Shown: positions 25,277-38,900 of the stretch, in pieces
Numbering within the stretch: position 1 is the stretch's first letter
Layout: each line of letters starts with the position of its first letter
Source of the DNA: Branchiostoma floridae
Lineage: Eukaryota > Chordata > Leptocardii > Amphioxiformes > Branchiostomatidae
NCBI RefSeq assembly: GCF_000003815.2
Contig: NC_049983.1
Location: 17,266,746 to 17,330,745 of the forward strand
DNA length: 64,000 nt
Direction of reading: 5' to 3'
The notes under the pieces: generated by a model
Database searches by the model: none
Seen by the model: only the letters and a program-made list of their open reading frames with translations
Told to the model about the DNA's origin: nothing
Program-made: the position numbers and the translations under genes

Positions 25277-26619
25277 TGTGTGAAGAAAGAGTAATTTCTT
25301 TTGCTATTGACTCAGCCATTCACGGCGATCACATAGTCATGCACGCACACAGACCACACATTTGTTCGGGACACATCATCGTCTACAGTAGAAACTGAAC
25401 GATTTTATTAATTCGGATACAAGATCTAGGTCTCATTAAAATGTTCACGAGTTTCAAATCAGGACCGCAACAGTATACCGTTTTGTTATAAATGGTAAGT
25501 GAGACGTAGGTTCCCTAATCTACAATGTGTCAGAACCACTCCCGTGAGGTAAAGCTAATTACATGCACTTGTGAACGTAAATCAAGGGCGGAATATTTAG
25601 AATATTTTCACACCGAGAATAATCATATAAAGCGGGCTCCACCTCAGAGGACACCTCCGAGAACATAAACAAATACCAATTATGCAAATCCAATTCCTTA
25701 ATTTGCATAATCAATACAAAACTGTCATAATTCTTCCAAGTTGTAAATGATCAACATTGTGATCAGTGTAAGTTATTTAAAGGTGTAAATCTAAAATAGA
25801 TTTTGTAAATGTGGAAGTCATATTACATGAACGGAACTTTTGTTGAGGAATATGTATCATTAAATGCACTTCAACTATAGGGTGCCTTTCCATCCAAAAT
25901 ATTTCCGTACTTTTAACGCAAAAAAGACACTGACAAGTGCAAGCTTAAGATTGGGACTCCAAAAAGCGAGTTAAGCCTAGTACAGAAAATTCTTGGGGGA
26001 TGAAACTCGCCCTTTTAAAAGTCATAGAGAGCAAAATCTAACACCTGTAGAAATGTATGTGTCTAGGTCTATGCGTACAGGTTAGAGTAGTTTTCAAAAT
26101 GGTAAACAACACGTTTTCTAAATTGTGGGTCAGTGCAAAAAATGCTCAACGTATGCAGAATTTAATGTGCGATGAGGAATGAACTGGCAATAGACCCTTG
26201 GTTATTATATTGTGTATTATGATACAACACGTTTAAAGCTTTACATATATTACACATATTTAGTTCTTATTGATTCAATGACGATCCAGTCATACTTTTA
26301 TGCGGATCCATACAAAGTTCAGTATTTGGTAAATATCCACTACAGTGAAGTTCCATTCTCCTACGCAGAGGGACAGACCACAGTCATGTCAAAACTCGAC
26401 ATAGGCTAATGCCGTTTGGGGACCGGGCGTTAGGAGGATGTGAAGTTCATGACAAGAAGAAGAAAACAAAATTGACAATAAAAGGAATAAAGAAGCATAT
26501 TCGAACCTCGAGTATGGCGACTGCAGTACCTCAGTCCGTGTGTCAACTTCGTCGTTAAGATGTTTATTTATAGATGGCAAGATGTTAATGAGGATCGTTA
26601 AAATCATGTTTCTAGTGGC
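25277..26619. other. Spacer between transporter B and lectin 2
   Basis: AT-rich DNA without a recognisable exon; it should hold the 3' ends of the two convergent genes. Confidence 0.55.
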
Positions 26620-27669
26620 CTAGGTTTGTCCTAGTATGACTTGGCAGACAAAGAGCATGCGGCGGTGGCATGGAGCGTCGTACCACATGTTTGGCACATA
26701 CTTGTCGGTGATGGTTGGGCTGACTGCAACACAATCCTCAATGCCAAGATAACTGTTCGGTTGTCCCGGAGCCCACGAATTGTACCGACAAAGAGCAGTG
26801 CCATCCAACCACTCAAACCTCCCTTCTTCGCGCTGATCATGCAGGCCGATCCAGAACGGCGTGTGGATGCCAATAAAGGACTTCAGAGAGATTAGGAAGG
26901 CGTTGGTGTCGGCGTCTCGGGGCATGGCGAGGGTACCGTTAACGTTGTCATGGTGGCAGGCCATGTCTGAGTCCCAAAATGTTTTGAATTTGTTGAACGC
27001 CTTGTAGCAGACCCCGCGCCACTTCGTATATTTTTCGGGACAAGGTAAAGACGTATTAAAACGATTACTGTTTTGTTCGGAACAAGGTGCAAAAGTGTTG
27101 TTACTCATCTGATCAAAAAGACGCTGGCCCAAGACAGCCGTTCGGTTTCGCTCGTGGGCCAGGTTGCGTTTCAAGATATCGACAGTGGTGGAGAGTTGCG
27201 ATGTTTTGTTGACAAACACCATCAGGACGAGTCCCAGGGTAACCAGGGCTATCCCCACAACAAAGGCGGCGGCCATGCTGCGGTAGTGGGCCCGAAGGAA
27301 ACTGCGGAGACTTCGGTGGTCCCTCGGTCCACCCTGATACGTTCTGTTCGCAGACGTGTCTTCAGGATCCGGTGTGTCGTTTGCGGCATCAACCTCCTCA
27401 TGCGGCGTAGTTTGCTGCGCCCCGGTGTCCTGTACAGGCGACAAGAGCTTCGCAATCTGTAGTCGTACCACCTCGGGCTCTTCATATGTGTCTGAAGACG
27501 TTTCTAGCGATTCTAGACAGGTGTCCGTTGCGACGTTGTCGTCGCCGTGGCGGACACGCCCGCTAGCAACACTTTCGCGAACATGGCGATATTGAGACGC
27601 TGGTCCGCTGGTTTGTACGTTGCCGGGACCCACGACCAAGGCCCGGACAGGCTGTGCCTGCTCGTACAT
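26620..27669 (-). CDS. Type II membrane C-type lectin, copy 2 (intronless)
   Basis: 349 residues counted from MYEQAQPVRALVV. The frame also allows an in-frame start 18 codons upstream (27723), but the MYEQ start is the one conserved with copy 1. Order of parts: cytoplasmic region with one YEEP tyrosine motif, membrane segment (AAAFVVGIALVTLGLVLMVF), stalk with several N-glycosylation sequons, then a C-type lectin-like domain starting CPEKYTKWRGVCYKAF. The sugar-site motif is again GQPN, but the following WED is IED, and WYDAPC replaces the WND motif, so canonical sugar binding is doubtful. It lacks the duplicated cytoplasmic tyrosine cassette of copy 1. Located directly downstream of transporter copy B, on the opposite strand; copy 1 lies between the two transporters. 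A surface receptor role is inferred from architecture only. Confidence 0.9.
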   Translation of the reverse strand: MYEQAQPVRALVVGPGNVQTSGPASQYRHVRESVASGRVRHGDDNVATDTCLESLETSSDTYEEPEVVRLQIAKLLSPVQDTGAQQTTPHEEVDAANDTPDPEDTSANRTYQGGPRDHRSLRSFLRAHYRSMAAAFVVGIALVTLGLVLMVFVNKTSQLSTTVDILKRNLAHERNRTAVLGQRLFDQMSNNTFAPCSEQNSNRFNTSLPCPEKYTKWRGVCYKAFNKFKTFWDSDMACHHDNVNGTLAMPRDADTNAFLISLKSFIGIHTPFWIGLHDQREEGRFEWLDGTALCRYNSWAPGQPNSYLGIEDCVAVSPTITDKYVPNMWYDAPCHRRMLFVCQVILGQT

Positions 27670-27788
27670 TTTCACGGCTCTCTCAGACAACAGACCCACT
27701 TTTTCAGTACACAACAGAAGCACGATATGGGATATGAATATGGCAACTGAAAGGGCGATTAGTCTGAAGATGGCACGATTCCTAGTTC

Positions 27789-27865
27789 CCTTATACGGAC
27801 AGCAGTCGTGTAATCTTGCTGCCTGTCAGTTTTCTGTGGCAGACCAATTTTCTTTGAAGGGAAGT
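27789..27865 (-). promoter_or_regulatory. Putative core promoter of lectin copy 2
   Basis: TATAAGG on the minus strand (27789-27795) lies about 120 bases before the chosen start codon, flanked by the same ATTAGTCTGA and GGCAGAC(T/C)AATT blocks as in copy 1. Confidence 0.5.
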
Positions 27866-29911
27866 CAATCTGAGCGGGGGAAGATATGTACAAGTGAACA
27901 TCTCGACTGAAATCTCTTACCTCGGTCTTCGATATGTGTTCCAACCGTTCCTATGCCTAGACTAGGTACTTGTACATGTATCATCTCTTGGTATTTTAAG
28001 TTGTCAAACTCTAAATACAAAATCTATAGCGAAAAGAAAAGTTCTGTGATGTTTGGAGACCGTACTGCTGGAAACTATAAATTCACTTAAACACTTTATT
28101 TTTTCTGATTAATCACGAGATTGAAACATTTACTGTCATAAGACTCATAACTAACTAGTTAAATCTATTTATTTACATCAGGCCCGTGACCCATTAAAGC
28201 AAACACAGTACAAGAATATTATCAAAGATTAAAAACTACATTTAGACTACTGTGTATATTGTTTGCTTTTATGAAGAAGTTAAAGTACATCCCGTCCCTC
28301 ACATCACCTCTTCCTGTAACATAAGGGACGTATGAAACTTTTCCAGAAAATAATCATGCCTTATGATTTGCTTTCAATATCTACAGAAAGGTTGTCTTTG
28401 ATATACGCATCGGTTTGACCTTGTTGCACGGGTGTAAAGAACTGTCTGTTCTGCGACAAAAAGACACATAATGTTTAGACTTTTTAATAGGTTTGGCCAG
28501 TACAACCATGAAGATATTCTGCACATTGTACAATCTGAGTGAACGTTGTGGCTTTCGAAACAATAGCAAATGTCAGTATACCAGTTGTGCTTGTCTTTTT
28601 TCCAGTTCACCTACATCTAACTTGACCTTGCCGCTATAATAATGTACACGTCATGTACAATCATGGACATGTAATTAGAAGATATAGTTCACTAAAATGT
28701 CACGTCACCACAAATGGAGTGTAGGTTAAGAAGAAAAGTAAGAACACACAACAAAAAATAAGCATCTTGTGTCCAGGCCTAATCTCATCTCTTGAGATGA
28801 AAAAAAAAAACATGACGCCTGCCTAATGATTGTGAAAAAACAATCTAACGTAATATTTAGCATGGTTTGATCCAAGTGATTCAAAAGCATGGTACATCTC
28901 TCGTTGTCATAGGGTACAATGTTCCATTCCAGACAGAACAGCACTACGGTTAGGATTGACAGCAAGCACGATATACAAGAGCATCGGTGGTTCAGTGGTA
29001 GAATTCTCGCCTGCCACGCGGGAGGCCCGGGTTCGATTCCCGGCCGATGCAATAATATTTTGTCCCAGTCTATGAAATGTCATTTTTTCCCAACACTGGG
29101 GCGGAGATGTTGGGGAGTATTTATCATCAACAGGAATTACAGGATACCGTGGTGCTTGGTTGCAGTTGTGATACATCGTGATAAATCTTGTTTCTCAGCT
29201 AATGTAAAGGGCTATATACTAGGGCTATAACAAATATTTACTCATTCCGATTGTGCACTCAATGGCACTTGTCAACTTGTTAGAACTATACGTCAACATG
29301 TTATACCTTTCATTGCCTGAATTGACCGATCATTGAAATGGTCTCTTCTGTGCCGTAGCTTGTTTTCGACGTCTTATCTATCCTCCCAACATCTGCTTGT
29401 GTATTGATTTCACAGCTGTCAGTGACCCAGCATAATGAGTGAACTTTGTCCTCTTAATGAGTATGTAAATAGGAATAACGGGAGTACCAGTCCGCATAAT
29501 TGACATATGCATGCATATTGTGTGTTTACTGACAATAATCTATGGACATGTGTTGATTATAGGCACCGTATTTAACGGTCAATCGACGGTCAAAGGCTCA
29601 GCGAAAGCAAGTCCACGTCTGCTGACGATATAGACCCACTACGCTTCACGAAAGCGTCTAGTTTCTGCCAGACTGACTACGCTGGGTGTGATACGGTGGA
29701 TTTTTGCCAAGGAGGTTTTGCTATCAGCAAAGCTGGAGTTGGCCGGCCGCGCAGCCAGAGGGGCAACATTAACCTAATAATGAGCGTCGACTGACTCCCC
29801 TGGCCAATTTCCCTGGCCATTTTTGGCCGAATTCTACGATCGCTGTACCCTTCGGAAAGCCTGGTGCCAGTGGTGGAGGCTAGAAAGCGTCCAGTTCCGA
29901 ACACAAACATC
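27866..29911. other. Spacer before NAALADL1-like gene
   Basis: Holds tRNA-Gly 1 at 28981; otherwise AT-rich with no coding exon recognised. The promoter of the peptidase gene should lie in the last few hundred bases. Confidence 0.55.
28981..29051 (+). tRNA. tRNA-Gly-GCC: tRNA-Gly(GCC) 1, upstream of NAALADL1-like gene
   Basis: A 71-base tRNA that folds fully: acceptor GCATCGG/CCGATGC, anticodon loop CTGCCAC (anticodon GCC), T-loop TTCGATT. A box TGGTTCAGTGG and B box GGTTCGATTCC fit RNA polymerase III promoters; a T-run follows. Confidence 0.97.
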
Positions 29912-32900
29912 ATGGCCATGGGTCCTCGTGTAAAGGTCTTCCTTCTCGCCGTGGTGTGTGCTGCTATCGGACTGGTTGTGGGTGTTCTTATCGGGTTCTT
30001 CTCTCGGAGCGGAGGCCGGGCTGACGTCGAGACACTCCTGTCCGAGGAGGAAAGCTGGGTGTCCGGGGCGCTGATGGCTGAGATCGACCCGGGTCGGATT
30101 GAAGGATACCTGAGGTATGTATGATGTATGAGTATATACTGTGACCAAGGAGGTTGCAAGAGGGGCTTCCGTTTTAGATTTTTTTTAGAATTTCCTTGTG
30201 GATATGTTGGCCCTTGAGACGAGGAATTAAGCTGTATAGGCCATGGAAACGGTCTAGCATCGAGTCGAGGCTATGGTTTATCCTTAGTCATTGTCTGCAT
30301 CTTTAGCAAATTGTGCCAACGCGTGCTCTTTTGTATGTCATGTAAACATGTCGATGGTATTGTTGCTATAGTTATAAGAAAAGCAAACATAAAATCTGAG
30401 GCAGCTTGCCAACAGATGGCTTGTCGCACCTCGCACCTCAGTGAAACTCATGGTCAAAACAATGAGGTTAGAGAGACACCCTTGGTCGGAAGTAACGAAC
30501 TATGTCACGAAAATAAAAGTGTAAAATACCAAATAAACTTCAATTTAATAAAAAGGCGTATCTTCAAACGGGCTAAGTTTTCAGGCATTACCTATTCGCA
30601 TGGGGAGTCTAGCTTTTTATCGTAATCTCCAAGCAGATGTTGGGTTGGAAGAATGTTTCATTTAATACTGCACATCCACCACGACAATGGGCAACTATGA
30701 CAGGGACGCTGGGTAGTCAGATATTGAGAGATCTCTTGTACCCCGACATCTGCCTGGAGATTAGGACTATCGATTGGCGTCATGACAATCATAATTTGAA
30801 TCCATAATTTGGAGACCATGTTGGCGAATTATTAAGCAATGGCATCTTTGTGTGTTTTGCAGACGAACTCTGTAATCCAACATGTGCAGGTGGTGTCACA
30901 TGAAAAGCCTGTATTCATTAACTCAAACAACTGATTTAAGTTCGCGGTAGCGGGAAAAATGACTTCTCGCGGTGGTTTTAAGTTCGCGGTAGCACCATGC
31001 ACTGTAGTCTCTTAAGTTCGCGGTGAATCGGCCACCGCGGAAACATTAAACCACCGCGAAAGTTTCTGCATTTACAGTACTGTATTTTGTCTCCCAGGAA
31101 GCTGACAGAGAAGCCCCACCTAGCGGGTACTGAGGGAAGTTACACGCTTGCGGAGTACGTGAGGCAGACGTGGCTGGAGCAGGGCCTGGACTCCGCACAC
31201 ATTGCGCCGTACCACGTCCTGCTATCGTACCCACACCCGGACAAACCCAGCTACGTCGCTCTACTCGATAGGTGAGTGCTACCCAAATATTTGCTTGTCC
31301 CTTGATCGCATTAGCTCAGTATCATTGAAGCAAATATCCATTTACAAGCCTATTGATGTGATATTCAACACAACTGAATTGCGCAAGTGTCATTAGCAAT
31401 ACAAATCTTTATGACAGATTTCTTCTATTCTTGCTAAAACAATTCCCCCTAATTATAAAAGTTGCAGGTTTGACGTTTGTGATGTTGATATGAGAGTAAA
31501 AAACTGCATTGAATTTAGTATAGTTGACGGTTCTAATGTTTGTTTTCATTGCTATCAAATAACACATTTCTGTTACTAGCAGCTAATGTAGAATGACACC
31601 ATGAAATTGTAGTAACTCTTAATTGCATCTTTAAGGATAGCTACGAGATATTTATGCTTACACCTTTCTTCCTTTACTCCAGCAACGACGATGAGATGTT
31701 CCGATCAGCCCCCCGTGAACCGAACTTAGATCTGGACCCGCCTGCAAACATCTCCAGTGTGGTGCCGCCTTTCGCCGCGTACTCTCCCTCGGGCACAGTC
31801 GAGGTAACGGGGGTGGGGGGTTGGTTTTTGTGGGGGACGGATAACGTTTACACGAAACAAGGAGGTTAAAAAAACAACCTCCTTGCACGAAACTACAATA
31901 GAGTTTTAAACATCCCAACTATTGCTTGGGCGAAAAATTCAAATTGGTTAGGCTACTGATTCTACAAGAATTAGAGCCAAGTTTTCTTTTCTTCAAATCA
32001 GATTCATCACAGAACAAGCCACTCATGATTTGGGTGACTGTACTGTATTATGATGACAGATATCTGCTCACCCTTGACTTGAAAAGTTTAAGGTTGTACC
32101 CATCAGGGAATCAATCACTAGAAAGTTCGTAAGAGGGAACAGTATCAGAGACAATTTTCATGGGAAATTGTTCAAAAAGTAATTTTCGTAACTTAAAGAA
32201 CATCAAAAGATGCGTATTACGTGTCAACTGAACTGTTATAACAAAGAAAATTCAAGTTTACGTCTTATAAAACTTTCGCAAGAGAAATGCTTACTTCCAG
32301 GTTTAATCACTCAACATGGCGGACAATACTTACGCCATAGTCACGTGGGGTGAAACATCCTTTCGAAAATGACCAGGGGCACGATTTGGTGTCTTGACAA
32401 GTATCTGCCTTAGAGTTAGACTTAAGTTTCGTCTTTCCCTTCCAAGGGCGACTTGGTTTGCGTGAACTACGGCAGGACGTCAGACTTCGCCCGGCTGGAG
32501 AGCTTGAACATCAACGTGGCGGGGAAAATCGTGATCGCTCGGTACGGGAAAACCTCAAGAGGCAGAAAGGTACAGAAAAAACGTTAACTGTAAAATGCAT
32601 AATGCTCTTATTGTCCTGGCTTGTTGAATGTTCTAAAATTTAATTGCATCTTATACACGTGCGACATGTTTCTTGTCAAAATTTAGTACAGTACCGGTAT
32701 CAACCGTCAAGCATCGGTGGTTCAGTGGTAGAATTCTCGCCTGCCACGCGGGAGGCCTGGGTTCGATTCCCGGCCGATGCAAGCTTTTTTCCCCTGCACT
32801 TTTTGCATGAAGGGTCACCGTACACACTTCGTTCCATGTAAGGCTAAAGCGTGGGTTCACATCTTTGTATATATTCAAGTCCGTATATAAGTCCTTACCT

Positions 32901-35900
32901 CTACCAGGAAAATACGACCATGGAAATTTGACAAACATACCCAGATAACATACCAGCAGAGTTAACTGAAACGTCTGACTGTTTCCAAATTTAAATGAAA
33001 TTCTTTGAGTAATCTATCATTTGGCATATCTTATTACCTCCATCAATTTGTCCCACGTAGTTGAGACGTTGCCAGGTACGCGGTGCCCTGGGCCTGATCG
33101 TGTACTCAGACCCGGCGGACACGGTCGGGACGGGCCCCGCTGCTGACGACCGGCCGGTGTACCCCGAGGGGTGGTTCGGCCCGGGTACGGCAGTGCAGAG
33201 GGGGCACTACCTCTACACACAGGTGGAGGGAGAACCACTCACGCCAGGCTACCCTGCCAAAGGTACGTGATGTGCGGATCAATGTACAATGTATTTAACA
33301 TAGGAAGACGCCGCGATTATTTTTTCTTTGTGATGATGCATTGTTTGTTTGATGTCAGATTAAATGTATAATATCAATCCCTTCCGAAAATGATTTCATT
33401 TAGTAGGTAGATTATAGGACATAAGAGTTTTCTTTTACACAACCAGTATGGACCGGGGCGAAAAGGGATACAAACTCAGCCACGTTTGGGATAGTGTTCT
33501 CGCCACAAAAGCGCCACCTACATCGGCTACATATAGCGGCCAGAAGCATAACTCCCAGAAAAGAGTTAGAAGAGAGAGTTAGAAGCTCTAAGGAAGATGT
33601 CTGACAGGCATCAAAACGTCAGCAGGTGAGAAAACTGGTTGTATAAAAGAAAACGCTTGTGTCCTATAATATCAATCATTTGAGTGTCATTGACGAAAGG
33701 TAGCACTGAGCTGCTACCTGAAACCACTGGCCGTTTCCAGAATGTCAGAAGGATAAGAATTACCATCCTATACTACACTGCGCCCACAGAATATCATGCG
33801 GCAACATCTTACTTAGTCCAGATTACTTTGATCAATCTTACTTTGTCAAAATTGATATATATATATATTGCGATGGAAAATTGTCTCCCCCTCCGGCCCT
33901 AGATTACATGTTCCGGTTGAACGAGAATGCGAGTGAACCTCTCCCTACCATCCCGGCGTACCCTATAGGTTATAACGACGCCTGGCACCTCCTCAGGTAA
34001 AACTTTATACGTTTGTAGATTAGTCATTGCAATGGGGAATGATTTCTTTTTCCGAAAATAAGTATCAATCGCATCGGTGGTTCAGTGGTAGAATTCTCGT
34101 CTGCCACGCGGGAGGCCCGGGTTCGATTCCCGGCCGATGCAAGTATTTTTGTCTCGTTCAAAACTTTAACTTCTCAAATGAGTGCAATGTATGTGAGATT
34201 CACACCACTCAAAACTCCTTTACCGCAGCATCGGTGGTTCAGTGGTAGAATTCTCGCCTGCCACGCGGGAGGCCCGGGTTCGATTCCCGGCCGATGCAAG
34301 TATTTTAGTCTCGTTCAAAACTTTAACTTCTCAAATGAGTGCAATATATGTGAAATTCACACCACTGAAAATTCCTTACCGTAGCATCGGTGGTTCAGTG
34401 GTAGAATTCTCGCCTGCCACGCGGGAGGCCCGGGTTCGATTCCCGGCCGATGCAGTTTTACTTTTGACCTTAGTAGAGAATTTCCCCTTCTCTCGTCCTT
34501 TCATACCTTCCACTCAGTGCAATGGACGGACCCGAAGCTCCGTCTTCCTGGAGAGGTGGTCTCAACATCACCTACCGACTTGGACCGGGACTGCAGGCAT
34601 CGGGGCGCGCGAGGTGTGCCCGTACTTTACAGAGCTGTTATACAGTACTTGACATGATGAAATATTTATTTATTACATATATTGATGTACAATAGTCGAA
34701 AGTTCTGTACTAACATTTGAATATTGACATTTTTGCTACTCCATTCGGTACATCGATGATGTGTCTCGGTACGTGTCTCAGCCTAGTAATATAATAACCG
34801 CGCCGTTAGAAATACATTTACGAAGCAGTAGCATCAGGTTCTCGATATAATTACATGACCGCCTTTCTTTTAGGAAAGTCCGACTGAACGTGAACGTGAA
34901 CCGCGAGGTGAGGCCCATCCACAACGTCATCGGGGTCATTCGAGGACGCGTGGAGCCAGGTAGGTAGAACGACATGTTACACGTTACATGTATATAAAGG
35001 GAGGGAATAGAGGTGTGTCAAAGACGAGGGTGTTTGAAAGACACTTGATGATCCAGTTCTTTGTATGATGCTAACTTGCAGATCTTTGTGTGTTTTTCGA
35101 TGGAGCTGTGTTTTATCAATGAGGTTTTATCAAGAGGCCTCACATCGCTGAAAAGGATTTTTTAGTTTGACCCTACTTTTCCCTCCGTATTCCAGACCGA
35201 TACGTGTTGCTAGGTAACCACCGTGACGCGTGGAATCTGGGCGGGGTGGACCCCAGCAGCGGTACGAGCTCCCTGATGGAGGTCAGCCATGCGTTTGGAG
35301 CAATGGTGAAAAAGGGTAACGTTAAACGAGCTTGGATTTATTTCTGTTCATACAATACAGCTAGTCAATTTCTAGAGCAGTACCAAATGTTAGTCAAGAT
35401 ATTCAAGTGATGGCTAAGATATCGCCAACTTTGCACTTCGGCACGTAGCATATGTGTCGGCTCCGTACAATGCCTACCTGAGGGGCCGATAACTGGTCTT
35501 ATTACTAGTAGTTTACTTTACTTTATCCTTCCGCTCGGACGGAGAGGGGGGGGGGGGGGCTACGTCATCGCAGAGAGATGCAGACGTCTCTTTGCAGCCA
35601 GGTGAGCAGCCTGCTGAAGAGTCATATGCAATGTTCTCTGCTACTTCCTCTATCCATCTGAGCTGCAGCGTGGTTTCCCTCTAGCCCTGAACTATCAAAG
35701 TATTATCTGGACAAATTAACAATTCTGGTTGATTTTTTTTTGTTCTAAACGGAGATTGAATTCACAGCTAGAGGCAGGGCAATAGTGTCCGGAGAATACC
35801 GGCATCGGTGGTTCAGTGGTAGAATTCTCGCCTGCCACGCGGGAGGCCCGGGTTCGATTCCCGGCCGATGCATGAAACTTTTTGTCTTTAGAGCACATTT

Positions 35901-38900
35901 TATTTAGACAATATTGTGTAGTGGTGTTCAGACTTCCGGGTTCAGTGCTACCGGTAGAATTCTCTCCTGAAGCACAGTTTCATTGTGAAAATTTATTATC
36001 GCTTAACCATAGGATCACTTACTTTTCGAGTACTCAGAGTACTGCTGAACATGTGCTATTGCTATCTATACCACAGGGTGGCGCCCCAGACGATCGCTCG
36101 TATTTTGCAGCTGGGACGCTGAGGAGTATGGGATACACGGATCCTTTGAATGGGTCGAAGTAAGTCACGGCAGAGTTTTCACAACTTGAAGAAAAAAATT
36201 GTAATTCATTTTGCACTTAGAATAGTGATGGTCATGTCATTTTATTTTTCTTATCCAGGACTTCGGTAAGATTCTGACAGAGCGAGCTGTAGCGTACTTG
36301 AACGTGGATATGGCCGTAAGAGGTTAGTAAAACACTACATATACTGATACATAGACGATATCTATTCCATGCACTGGTATTTTATCTAAAACGTTTTGTA
36401 GAATATTCCGAGGACCAATTCATTATATCTGTCTTCAAACTTTGAGGGCTCAAATGTTTACGAATTGTTTTTCGTGAATTGAATATACTAACATTTCAAG
36501 TTAGCATCGGTGGTTCAGTGGTAGAATTCTCGCCTGCCACGCGGGAGGCCCGGGTTCGATTCCCGGCCGATGCAAGCATTTTTTTCTTTCAAAACCTTTG
36601 CGTCAGTAAAATACATGTGCACCTAAACATGCCAAACATGCCAAACCACATGGGTTATTGTAATCCATTTCTATCCGAACAGCCACATACTCTCTCCGTG
36701 GAAGGGCGTCACCCCAACTTGCACCGGCCTTACTCGAAGCCGCGAAGAAGGTGAGTGAAACTATTTGAGGGACTTCTGTAGTGTATATGTGCGTTACGGA
36801 CAGCTATGTTACTCTCCAAGCAGAAACATCAAGAAAACAGTACAAAATGGAAAGCCCGATAAAAACGTCACAAAAACGTAATAAACAACTAGACAGGTAA
36901 CATTTGCAAGCAAATACAGAATGTTACCTTCACATGGTCTAGCCTAGCATTTCTACCAGGAAGGGTAAACTGAAATAGTTGCAGATGTTGACACAGGATA
37001 AGACAAGAAGTTACAAATAAATGTTGATAATTTTTTATCTGTAACGTTATGCATCTTGAATAATGAACACAACGTCTAATATTGTTCCACACAGGGTTTC
37101 TCATCATCATCTCATCTCAGTCCCATAGCTACAAGCCACAGAGCAGTCTGTCTGTCCACAAAGGTTCTCCATTTCTGACGGTCGTCAACAGGGTTTACTC
37201 GACGACATTTAGCGTGGGGAAGACGGCCGTCTGCGGGAGGGTCAGGGCCTAGGAATTTTTTTCAGCCTCACGTGAGACAAGAAGCACACACAGTCACAAT
37301 TTTATTGTCAAAAGGAAGCCAAAATATTATAGAATTGAATTCTCGTTTCTGTCTTCTTGAATTAGACTAACTTTGAAGAGAGCAAAATTAAAACAAGCCT
37401 ACCAAGTTACGGCACACTGTCTAGCGTAGCACAAAAATCGGAAGGTACATTCACAAAAACGTCTCACAGAGTTTGCCGCTTGTACTACGCAGCGCGAAGG
37501 GTTCTCCTCAGCATACTCTGTCACACTTTTACGTTTTCTATAATATACCCAGTGTGAAATCGAAGGCTACACAATCCTATTTATGTCGCAGTAAGAGCGC
37601 GGCGCGATCGCGGTCTAGTGGTTACCAACTACTGTAAATCGCACAAATTCATAGAAACAGCTGGTTAGCGTAATCGCTAAAATTGCCACAAATCTATTAT
37701 ATTCGTTCACGTCACGCAGTTGACGGATACTCTCAGAGCTGAAATTGATATGGCTACCCCTGCACACTCCATGTAATCTTCACAGTACGCAGCTCTTCTC
37801 CGCTATATGCTTCCTCCGCTATATGATTCCTGTCAATCTGTGTAAATTCATTCATATTTGAACGGCTCGATCATTTTTTTCAGAGTCCGCAATTCACATT
37901 TCATAAATTTCTTTTAATTTTTAGCAAACAATTTTGATTTACGTTTGATGTACGTAGTTTGTTTATGCCCTCATTATCAATACGTGCCGCCCGTCAATCA
38001 TGCAAACTTTAAGGGGTTAGGTTTCTGCTACACTAAACTTTCGCGTTGACTTTGTGCCTGGGGTTTTGTGCTGTGCCGGCCACTCCCACCGTGTATAAAG
38101 CTGCACGTAGCTTAATTGTAATGTACCCAGCTGACTTCGTTTCCGTGCTCCACTTGCTTGCTGGGGACCAACGCAGCGCTGTGGTAACTTACATGATGAA
38201 TAACAAGGTGAAAGGAATGACCGTGACCTAAGATGGGGCGGGCGTTCCACGCTGCAGTTAATCATGTTTGTTCAAGGTCAGTTTAATAGCGAAATAAACT
38301 CATCAAGTCCATCGTTTTTGTTTCACATACCTTTATGTCTCAGGCGTAAAACTTTGAGTTTTTTTATGTAACCGCCGGCGACACGCAGTGACCTTGCGTC
38401 TAACGTAGTCATGTGTTTCCTTTTGCTCAAATGTTTTTTTTTTACTCAAAAATCGGTTAACTAGAACCGTGACACCATTCCGTGTTTCATTTGGACGGTC
38501 GACAGCTCTATGCATGAACTTTATTAAACGTTCCTATTCAGTACTGTGGATAAAAACGAACAGGTCTCGCTACATTTTTATGATTATATATCAGTTACTT
38601 ATAATGTCAGGAAACATCCAAAGAAATCCCCACGTTACCACATACACGTAGCGTTACCACAGTTATTGGCCTGTCTGAGAAAATTGCACTAGTGCTAACG
38701 TTAGTAGTTATTCTCTCTGAGTGCGTTTGTTCACCAATATTATCGCGCGGAGCACGCAACTCAACCTCGGCTTTTACAGAATCGTGAAAACACCAGTGGA
38801 ATCAAAAGACGAGTGCTGGCGCACTACACACCGTGTGTGTTCTCGATTCTACGTAACTCAAACACAACATAGAATTCTCGCCAGGCCTTTTCAGCATAGT

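Larger units (their letters stand above)
34071..34454 (+). repeat. Tandem array of 156/157-bp tRNA-plus-spacer units
   Basis: Start-to-start distances of the three tRNAs are 157 and 156 bases. The two complete spacers are nearly identical (TCTCGTTCAAAACTTTAAC, CTCAAATGAGTGCAAT, ATTCACACCACT), showing recent unequal duplication of a unit holding the tRNA and its 3' flank. Confidence 0.93.

Noticed and set aside
29864-29911. Upstream in-frame extension of the NAALADL1-like start
   Set aside because: It would begin at GTG; the first ATG at 29912, in good context and just before the membrane anchor, is preferred.
34085-34652. Frames containing the repeated peptide [16 protein letters not shown]
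   Set aside because: These are chance translations of the tRNA-Gly genes.
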